NCBI RefSeq assembly: GCF_001187725.1
Contig: NZ_LGIQ01000011.1
Coordinates: 842,017 to 906,016 of the forward strand
Direction of reading: 5' to 3'
From: Brevibacillus reuszeri
Lineage (GTDB): Bacteria > Bacillota > Bacilli > Brevibacillales > Brevibacillaceae
DNA length: 64,000 nucleotides
Part shown: positions 58,418 through 64,000 of the stretch, piece by piece
Layout of the letters: each line of letters opens with the position of its first letter
Position numbering within the stretch: the first letter of the stretch is position 1
The notes under the pieces: model-generated
Seen by the model: only the letters and a program-made list of their open reading frames with translations
Databases searched by the model: none
What the model was told of the DNA's origin: nothing
Program-made: the position numbers and the translations under genes

Positions 58418-58921
58418 TTGCTGACGAACGAGCATACGTGGGTATTAATCGAAAATAAACAGGAACAAGAAGTGCTGCGCTATTGCAGCAATTGCGGAAG
58501 AACAGTTCCGTTTTTGGACACTATGATTCGCCGCCATAACTCCAACGGTAAAAATGTTTATCGTTTTGCCATTTATAAATGTGTGAAAAACCATACGTGG
58601 AATGAAAAGCTAGCCACCTATAAAGCTTACACAGATCATCGGGAGGTGCTGGATGCGGAGACGTTTGAGCAACCATTCGAGCTCCCCCGCCTCCACCTTT
58701 CACAATATCTAGAAAATGGGGTACAGGAAGTAACGATCCTCATCGAGCATGTAGAGGGACGTTTCCGTATCGACAAACTCCTCGCCGAACAGATCGAAGG
58801 CTGGAGTCGCAATCAAGTTATCCACAGAATAAAAGCTGGGCAAATTCTGGTGAATCACCAGATAGTGAAGCCTGGGTTCACCCTGAGTGCTCGAGATACC
58901 ATCAAGATCCGCGTTCTGTAA
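58418..58921 (+). CDS. Zn-ribbon-like and S4 domain protein, 167 aa
   Basis: TTG start at 58418 with GAGGTG upstream. The N-terminus has CSNCGRTVPF and a third Cys in IYKCVKNHTWNEK, suggesting a zinc ribbon. The C-terminal 60 residues (RIDKLLAEQIEGWSRNQVIH, then RIKAGQILVNHQIVKPGFTL) are an S4 RNA-binding domain. The combination suggests an rRNA- or tRNA-binding factor, akin to RluD or YaaA-type S4 proteins but without a catalytic domain. A terminator follows. Confidence 0.72.
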   Translation: MLTNEHTWVLIENKQEQEVLRYCSNCGRTVPFLDTMIRRHNSNGKNVYRFAIYKCVKNHTWNEKLATYKAYTDHREVLDAETFEQPFELPRLHLSQYLENGVQEVTILIEHVEGRFRIDKLLAEQIEGWSRNQVIHRIKAGQILVNHQIVKPGFTLSARDTIKIRVL

Positions 58922-58946
58922 ATCCATATCAGATGCTGGCCACCCG

Positions 58947-58979
58947 AAAAGTCGCAGAGATGATCTGCGGCTTTTTTTG
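58947..58979. terminator. Bidirectional terminator
   Basis: AAGTCGCAGA pairs with TCTGCGGCTT and is followed by a run of seven T. It is shared by the S4 gene and the leftward amidase gene. Confidence 0.82.
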
Positions 58980-58996
58980 GGTTCGTTTCTATTCGT

Positions 58997-59836
58997 TTAT
59001 TCTTTCCGCAAGATGACCAACTTCCGCTGACCATCCCACTCGACGCCAAGTCCCAACAGAGATGCCAGCTCTCTCGTCGCCGCGTATGAGATTCCTTTTT
59101 CATTTGTGCAAGCAATCACCTTTCCATTTACTGTTACTGTCTGCGTTTCAGGCTCCCATCCTACTACTCCACCTACTGCCTCTGCAATGGCTCTCACAGG
59201 CACATACGATACGCCATTGATGACAAATCCATGGGTAGCAAGCGCGATCTGAACCTCACATTTATCCACATCACCCTGTGGTTTTTGTGGATAAGCTGTG
59301 AGCAACCTGTGGACATCCTGTTGAAACTTCTCCCACGCTTCTGTTGCTTTGGATCCTGTATATTTTCGGGCGTAGTCATCCTCAACAAAAAATGCAGGAC
59401 AAATCTTTCCCGTAATGTCGTAGTGGCGCCACAGCTGTTCCACGCCCCAACCATATTTTTTTAAAATGGAGGCAGTCAGCTCCACCGTTCGCTGATACAT
59501 CACTGGAAAATGTCCGTCGGCATTGACGCACATCTCGATTCCAATCGTACAGTTATTGGGATAGGAGCTGAGCTTTGCCAGTGCCATAGGCTTGTAGGCT
59601 TTTGCTCCAACATGGTAGCCCATCTCATCCTCTGGGAGACAGCGTATGATCTGCGCGTCATCCACAATATAATGGGCACTCGCTTCCGTAGTCGGATTGT
59701 TAAAAAAGTTGCGGTTTGCCACTGCATTCGCCCCACTGCGCTCATTGGCAGTCCAATGAATGACGACTCCCTTTGGCACGATTTTGGTACGTGGACGTGC
59801 TTTAGGATTTGTTAACAACATGTCGCTGATTTGCAT
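58997..59836 (-). CDS. Phage-type N-acetylmuramoyl-L-alanine amidase (endolysin)
   Basis: 279 residues. The Amidase_2 domain (about 15-165) has GVVIHWTANERSG with Zn-ligand His27, SAHYIVDD, and LWRHYDITGKICPAFF as the second ligand region. The C-terminal 80 residues are a copper-amine-oxidase N-terminal-like (stalk) domain, FVINGVSYVPVRAIAEAVGG and TRELASLLG, common in Paenibacillaceae wall proteins. No signal peptide, so release depends on the holin whose gene ends 1 bp upstream. Last gene of the lysis cassette. Confidence 0.87.
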   Translation of the reverse strand: MQISDMLLTNPKARPRTKIVPKGVVIHWTANERSGANAVANRNFFNNPTTEASAHYIVDDAQIIRCLPEDEMGYHVGAKAYKPMALAKLSSYPNNCTIGIEMCVNADGHFPVMYQRTVELTASILKKYGWGVEQLWRHYDITGKICPAFFVEDDYARKYTGSKATEAWEKFQQDVHRLLTAYPQKPQGDVDKCEVQIALATHGFVINGVSYVPVRAIAEAVGGVVGWEPETQTVTVNGKVIACTNEKGISYAATRELASLLGLGVEWDGQRKLVILRKE

Positions 59837-60298
59837 TTATGAGCGCGGCTCCTTTCTCTCGGCACGTTCTGCTTTCGCCTTGATCTCTGCACTCACCAGG
59901 CGCTCAACCGATTTTGGCATCGGCCAGCCCGCCCGGTGCGCATTAGCTGTCAGACTCGTCCACGTGTGGTAAATCAGCGCGAAGGTGACGCCATAAAAGA
60001 GAAAGCCCGGCGTACCCATCACCCGGTCCAGCAAGTTCCCGACTGCCGGCAATGCAACGATAAATAATGTTCGTGGAATCCGTGCGAGACCGTACTCGGA
60101 CGAATAAGATAAATCCTTTTTTGCGGCCGAGACTCCTGTAATCCAGTCAAGTGCAATCATAAAAAAGAGCACGACCAGAATGTCCTGCCGGTTCGTGCCG
60201 TAAAAATAGTGAAAGACGGATGACAATAGTGCACCCGTTGTGGCCGCCCATCCGTTTGCCGGAGTCGCGATGCTATCCAAGCTGTGTAAAAACTTCAT
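59837..60298 (-). CDS. Phage holin family protein (holin_4_1 type)
   Basis: 153 residues, three to four hydrophobic segments, with FFMIALDWITGVSAAKK and LSYSSEYGLARIPRTLF characteristic of toxin-secretion/phage-lysis holins, and a charged C-terminus (KSVERLVSAEIKAKAERAER). Partner of the downstream amidase. Confidence 0.85.
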   Translation of the reverse strand: MKFLHSLDSIATPANGWAATTGALLSSVFHYFYGTNRQDILVVLFFMIALDWITGVSAAKKDLSYSSEYGLARIPRTLFIVALPAVGNLLDRVMGTPGFLFYGVTFALIYHTWTSLTANAHRAGWPMPKSVERLVSAEIKAKAERAERKEPRS

Positions 60299-60380
60299 GC
60301 ACGTATCTCCTCCTCACCCCCTTGGGGGAAAAAATAAGAGGGAGAGCCTTTTAGACCCCCCCTCTGTTTGATGGTACAAA

Positions 60381-60411
60381 AAATTCCCTAGAATGAGCTC
60401 CAGGGAATTTA
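60381..60411 (-). terminator. Terminator hairpin before the lysis genes
   Basis: AAATTCCCT (60381-60389) pairs with AGGGAATTT (60402-60410). Read leftward it is followed by TTTTT. It lies after the FN3-like fragment. Confidence 0.65.
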
Positions 60412-60435
60412 AAATGGGTGTACAGCCGTGATGGA

Positions 60436-60723
60436 TTACAACGTGAGATTAAAGTAATAGACCCATGCATGAGCAGGATACTCTGCGTCAGAGCTGTCTA
60501 CCGCATACACGGCCAGCTTCTCGGAGTGTCCGGGTACGGCTAATTCGTTGAACGTATACTCGTACGTGGAGCCTTTAGGAATCGATTTCATGAGCGTTCT
60601 CACATTCGATTGGCTCACAAAGTACACGTTGTACGCTTTGACCTCTGCTTCATCAGCAGCCCCGTCCCAAGTCAGGACTCCATTCACTTTGCTATCATCG
60701 TTGTCCAGGTCATTGTAGAACAA
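60436..60723 (-). pseudogene. Truncated FN3/Ig-like repeat protein fragment
   Basis: 95 codons from a TTG, but coding character continues upstream to a TAG near 60765 without a start (ENSIPTAQNLFYNDLDNDDS at the join). SKVNGVLTWDGAADEAEVKA followed by YNVYFVSQSN resembles the extracellular repeats of Brevibacillus/Paenibacillus surface and tail proteins. No ribosome site and an absent N-terminus indicate a 3' fragment, directly after an intron-like sequence. Confidence 0.55.
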
Positions 60724-60779
60724 GTTTTGAGCTGTTGGTATGCTATTCTCGACTTTGTCCCCTTCTCTCTATTGGAGGG

Positions 60780-60831
60780 CTTCGTTCGAGCCTACACCGT
60801 GCGGGCGATTTTCATCGCACACGGCGTTCCA
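60780..60831 (-). mobile_element. Group II intron 3' end remnant (domain V-like)
   Basis: On the - strand, CGCCGTGT-GCGAT-GAAA-ATCGC-CC-GCACGGTGT (about 60827-60794) folds as a 5-bp distal stem with GAAA tetraloop, a 2-base bulge and an 8-9 bp proximal stem starting with a CGC triad. This is the shape and length (about 34 bases) of group II intron domain V. A short GGCT-AGCC hairpin follows where domain VI would lie. No reverse transcriptase is present, so this is a truncated intron. Confidence 0.5.
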
Positions 60832-60930
60832 TCAACGGGAATGATCGGAATTTTACAATGGGCATAAGTAGTATACGCCCTAGGCTTTGGATTCGTAAGC
60901 TATCAAAAGTTAGGGTTTGGAGATTTTTTG

Positions 60931-61059
60931 TTATCCTCCCACAGTTGTTTCCAGCCCTAGCAAATCCAGTTGATTTTTGACTGCCGTTTGCAGGTTTTCT
61001 GGAACCTGCTCGAACGTACGGCGACCGTTCATGATTAGTTTCACGTAGATTTCAACCAC
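60931..61059 (-). CDS. CD1375-like phage microprotein, 42 aa
   Basis: GTG at 61059 with AAAGAAAGG upstream encodes MVEIYVKLIMNGRRTFEQVP with a helical tail ending ETTVGG. This matches the short phage proteins of the CD1375/XkdX neighbourhood (an xxYxxLIxxGxRTxxQVP pattern) found between tail and lysis genes. Function unknown. Confidence 0.65.
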   Translation of the reverse strand: MVEIYVKLIMNGRRTFEQVPENLQTAVKNQLDLLGLETTVGG

Positions 61060-61099
61060 GAGTTCCTAACCTTTCTTTCTCTATTTTATATTGTAGGAA

Positions 61100-61303
61100 T
61101 TATGGTCCTGATGGAGCGTTATTCATCTGCACCTTAAGAGCCTGCAGCTCCTCGTAAACCTGTGCTGTAGCCTCCATGATAAGCAAATTTTCTGCTTTCG
61201 CTTCTGCTAGAGCGTTTTCTAATTCCGCGAATTTTGCAGCGTCTGTTCCTTTTTGTTGTGATCGGATTTGCGAAATTGGAGCTGTGTTGGTTATTGTAAT
61301 CAA
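61100..61303 (-). CDS. Small phage protein, 67 aa
   Basis: Begins MITITNTAPISQIRSQQ and continues as a predicted coiled coil (FAELENALAEAKAENLLIME). Its start overlaps the stop of the tail-protein gene by 4 bp. Position between tail fibre and holin genes is typical of small tail-accessory proteins. Confidence 0.65.
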   Translation of the reverse strand: MITITNTAPISQIRSQQKGTDAAKFAELENALAEAKAENLLIMEATAQVYEELQALKVQMNNAPSGP

Positions 61304-62994
61304 TCGAAAGCACCCCCATATCCGTTCAGCTTGACGCGCTCGGCAGCTGTTCCCTTAGCGATTGTTACCCAGAAGTTTATGGCCCAATTCTCTGCTGTCT
61401 TTGTCTTATTTGTGAAAAGGTAGCCGCGCCCTCCTTTTACAGCACCCGTTGCATCTTCCCATGTTGGGGACGCATCCAGGGCATTATTGCATACCTTTAC
61501 ACTTTCGATCATCGCCCCTGTTGGTAAATACTTATCCAACGTAAGCAGTACACGCTCAGGCTTACCATCAAGGCTGAATTGCGCGCGTACACTTGGATTG
61601 GCTAAATCAAGCATAAATTCGATGTGCGTTTCAATACGGGTGAATGTATAGATACGTTCAGAGAAAAGTCCAGTGCTGTCTGTTGCTCTCACTTTCAATT
61701 GATGAGCGACGTCTAAGTCTAGTCGAATCCATGTATCGTGATCAATGGTAAATGGGTACTTCTGTCCAGCAGTGCCTGGAAAAGAACGAAGCTGTTTTCC
61801 GTTAAGATATTCGGTAATGGTAAACGTCTGATTTTCTGGATCTGTCGCAGAATACTCAAGTGCTGGCGGTATCTTGATCGAACCCAGATTCGTATTTGTT
61901 CCGTCAATGACAGGTGGGCGGTTCCAAATGACTCTGAATTTACGCGTGAGCTCCGCGCTTTTGCCTCCCTGGTCGTCTTCTGCCCAGACGGTAAGGGTAT
62001 GGTCTGTATTCTCTGCAAGGTCTGCACCGGTTACATCTGCAGTTCCATCGTAAATACGCTTGGTCCGGTAGGTTAGCGTTCGGTCAAAAGAAATAGGCGC
62101 GCTTCCGTTTGATACTCCGGATTGCAACGCCTTGATTGGGCCAGAATTGATTTTGTATTTGACTGTGATGACATTACCGTTGTCGCTATCGGATGCGGAG
62201 CCCTGTAGCTGAAATGAGTTTCCTTCTGTCAGTGTTTGGTTATCAGTAGGCTTTGAAATTGCAACAGTTGGATTTGCATTAGTAGTGTAATCGACAGTAA
62301 CTGTGTATTGATAATAATTATCGTATGTCCGAGTATCTACAGCTGGTTTTGTCACATAACCTTCATATCTATAAACTCGGGTATCAGATTCAGGGCGAGT
62401 CACTGATCCTGTATATAGATACGTAGGTTCCGTTACCTCATAAATATATCTTTGATTTAATGTGGGGTTTGTTGGTGCGGGGTAAGTTGCAATTGTAGAA
62501 GTTGAGCTTAAACCACTCCAACTGAGTTTTCCTGTATACCCGCCACTATTATAAATAATAGGATCATAAACACTAGTACCGCTTTGTTCTAAGGAATTTC
62601 CATCATTTGCCCATGTAGTCCCATTCCACTTTTTATAATAATTCATACGAAAACCCTTATACTGAGAAACTGTTTTCGTATCAGCAGGCGTATAACTACC
62701 AGATGCAACATACTGCGTCAATGTCCCAACATATCCGCCAGAGTTATAGCTCGCAGAGGTTTGACCAGTCACGAATTTTGTATCAGCATCAGTATAACTT
62801 CCTCCAGTCTGCACTCTTCTCGTTATTGTCCCATTCGTTAGAGTGAAACTGATTGTATTCCCGCTGACTGAGTATGATACGTTACCCGAGCTGACTTTCA
62901 CACTTAGCACAGATTTCAAGTTTGGTATCGTCCAGGTATGGGTTTGACTTCGTGAGGTACTCTCTGGAAAAGTATTATTCGGCACCTCTGTCAC
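61300..62994 (-). CDS. Phage tail/fibre-like structural protein with Ig-like domains
   Basis: 564 residues, Thr/Ser/Tyr-rich, no signal peptide. The N-terminal half has repeating motifs (SYTDADTKFVTG, SYTPADTKTVSQYKGF, YNSGGYVGTL and YNSGGYTGKL). Then Ig/FN3-like segments (NANPTVAISKPTDNQTLTEG) and a C-terminal domain ending RVKLNGYGGAFD. Likely host-contacting tail protein of the prophage module. Codon use in the N-terminal half (higher AT) differs from the rest, a hint of domain acquisition. Confidence 0.72.
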   Translation of the reverse strand: MTEVPNNTFPESTSRSQTHTWTIPNLKSVLSVKVSSGNVSYSVSGNTISFTLTNGTITRRVQTGGSYTDADTKFVTGQTSASYNSGGYVGTLTQYVASGSYTPADTKTVSQYKGFRMNYYKKWNGTTWANDGNSLEQSGTSVYDPIIYNSGGYTGKLSWSGLSSTSTIATYPAPTNPTLNQRYIYEVTEPTYLYTGSVTRPESDTRVYRYEGYVTKPAVDTRTYDNYYQYTVTVDYTTNANPTVAISKPTDNQTLTEGNSFQLQGSASDSDNGNVITVKYKINSGPIKALQSGVSNGSAPISFDRTLTYRTKRIYDGTADVTGADLAENTDHTLTVWAEDDQGGKSAELTRKFRVIWNRPPVIDGTNTNLGSIKIPPALEYSATDPENQTFTITEYLNGKQLRSFPGTAGQKYPFTIDHDTWIRLDLDVAHQLKVRATDSTGLFSERIYTFTRIETHIEFMLDLANPSVRAQFSLDGKPERVLLTLDKYLPTGAMIESVKVCNNALDASPTWEDATGAVKGGRGYLFTNKTKTAENWAINFWVTIAKGTAAERVKLNGYGGAFD

Positions 62995-63040
62995 CTCCTG
63001 TAATGGCTATATTCAAATTGCTCGCCAACAACATCATTCA

Positions 63041-63313
63041 TTAAACCTCCAACCGGCTCTGTGCCTGATTGTAATACCCGCGAATGACCCGAATAGAATC
63101 AATCGTGGACAAATCATCATTGAAATTGTTATGAATGAAGTTATCTGGCAACGTGGCTTCGAGTGTATTCAAGCGGTTCTTCAAATTAGAAACATCGGCT
63201 TGCAGCAGTGCAATCAGCAGGTGAGCATCCAAAATCCCTTGCTCCCAGCGGTTAATATCTTGCTCAGTTACCGGCGAATCTGGCTGCCAATCAATCTTTG
63301 CCTGATAGACCAT
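63041..63313 (-). CDS. Phage tail-associated protein, 90 aa
   Basis: KIDWQPDSPVTEQDINRWEQ followed by GILDAHLLIALLQADVSNLK is the short pattern seen in Firmicute phage tail-fibre accessory proteins, combining a structural start with a coiled coil. The start overlaps the stop of the next gene upstream by 1 bp. Confidence 0.68.
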   Translation of the reverse strand: MVYQAKIDWQPDSPVTEQDINRWEQGILDAHLLIALLQADVSNLKNRLNTLEATLPDNFIHNNFNDDLSTIDSIRVIRGYYNQAQSRLEV

Positions 63314-63627
63314 TAATGTCCCTCCTTCACTTGGACGACAAACGATACCGTTAAAAATTGCGCATCGTTTCTCACGGTGTAAGTATCCTTTTCAGCTACG
63401 ATTATCCCTTCGGCCGTCTTCAGCTTCAGGTTTGTAATAACAGGAACGGCATCTATCTGCATAGTCTGAATCTGAAGTGCGACCGACTGCTGCAATTCAA
63501 TAACAGGATGTGAGGTAATAACAACAGCTCGAACTGGTACACTTACACGATCATTGATTAGCACACTGCCTTCCTTCACCCGATTGAGCAGATCATTTCT
63601 GACTAAAGTCAAATACTCCTGGTGCAT
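63313..63627 (-). CDS. Phage structural protein, 104 aa (unknown)
   Basis: Soluble beta-rich protein, SVLINDRVSVPVRAVVITSH and a C-terminal TVRNDAQFLTVSFVVQVKEG. No family recognised. It overlaps both neighbours by 1 bp, so it belongs to the tail operon. Confidence 0.6.
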   Translation of the reverse strand: MHQEYLTLVRNDLLNRVKEGSVLINDRVSVPVRAVVITSHPVIELQQSVALQIQTMQIDAVPVITNLKLKTAEGIIVAEKDTYTVRNDAQFLTVSFVVQVKEGH

Positions 63628-64000
63628 CAGATAACTACCTCCTCCATTTGCTTGATCGGTGTCATACCTACTCGAAATTCTTTAACCATGTGGTATCTTT
63701 TCAGTCCTATTAACACCTGATCAATCAATTCTATGATAGTATCGGTTGTTGGCTCCACCCCTACGCCATTGCAATGCACAGGGCGAATTTTTTCCACAGC
63801 TGTAACGGCATGGCGTATATCAAACCGATCATGGATGGGGTAAACGTAGCGAATAAGCTTAGTAGGATAATCCTCGATCATCTCTACTCTTTTTCCTTCT
63901 GAAGAGGCGATCCCAATTGCCCGCAATACCTCAGGTGCAAAACCGAGATAGGCCCAATGCTGCTGCTGAATGTTTTTTCGTCGTTGCTCCAAGCTGGATG
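63627..64000 (-). CDS. Phage tail protein, C-terminal part (gene continues past window end)
   Basis: The frame is open to the window edge; the apparent TTG at 63992 has no ribosome site and is probably internal. About 124 residues with WAYLGFAPEVLRAIGIASSE and KLIRYVYPIHDRFDIRHAVT. Position upstream of the tail fibre genes suggests a baseplate or tail assembly protein; the family is not certain. Confidence 0.55.
   Translation of the reverse strand, partial: SSLEQRRKNIQQQHWAYLGFAPEVLRAIGIASSEGKRVEMIEDYPTKLIRYVYPIHDRFDIRHAVTAVEKIRPVHCNGVGVEPTTDTIIELIDQVLIGLKRYHMVKEFRVGMTPIKQMEEVVI

Overview
The window reads as chromosomal DNA of a low-to-mid GC, spore-forming Firmicute. Genes carry strong AGGAGG-type ribosome binding sites and SigA-like promoters, with frequent GTG and TTG starts. 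Gene content includes KimA, OpuA with GbsR-type regulators, YwbE, YdjO, a HisK_N kinase, a CstA/CstB-like sulfide module, an inducible chloramphenicol acetyltransferase with a leader peptide, and a BclA-like giant collagen protein. Together these point to Brevibacillus (B. brevis group) or a close relative. That placement is inferred from gene content and was not tested by a search. No rRNA, tRNA or CRISPR array was seen.

Layout. 1-3.1 kb: end of an oxalate-decarboxylase-like cupin, a KimA-type potassium importer and a DoxX protein. 3.2-12 kb: an eight-gene leftward operon (sugar-type ABC importer, NPP-type phosphodiesterase, phosphonatase-like HAD enzyme, TIM-barrel isomerase, D-2-hydroxyacid dehydrogenase). 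It is divergent from a GbsR-family regulator, with a palindrome overlapping both promoters; this is the best candidate for an undescribed pathway. 12.1-16.5 kb: a thiol-redox operon (membrane protein, CcdA, ResA/TlpA, thioredoxin-GerMN fusion) next to a two-component system. 16.7-18.9 kb: a sulfide/persulfide detoxification operon under a CsoR/CstR-like operator. 19-22 kb: Lgt, a 166-bp terminal-inverted-repeat element, two small genes and an iron-type alcohol dehydrogenase. 22-29 kb: an efflux cluster (EmrA, EmrB, second adaptor, membrane protein with TetR-type operator), PAP2, DedA and DUF2167. 28.9-33.8 kb (+ strand): an AraC/GyrI regulator, amidase, AEC transporter and DUF1254 protein.

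33.9-34.7 kb: chloramphenicol acetyltransferase with a translation-attenuation leader. 34.8-38.6 kb: the OpuA glycine betaine importer divergent from a second GbsR regulator. 38.9-47.5 kb: isochorismatase-family hydrolase, YwbE, a three-gene signalling operon (Hpt-REC-GGDEF-REC, CheY-like, hybrid kinase), YdjO and a HisK_N kinase. 47.6-58 kb: a 1876-residue collagen-like spore-surface protein and a glycosyltransferase cluster, one member of which is frameshifted. 58.4 kb: a Zn-ribbon/S4 protein. 59-64 kb: a leftward prophage tail and lysis module (tail proteins, CD1375-like microprotein, holin, amidase) interrupted by a fragment that looks like a group II intron 3' end plus a truncated FN3-like gene.

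The notable regulatory signals, all read by eye, are the cat leader, the CstR-like site, two TetR-like operators and an 11-bp word shared by the two GbsR loci.
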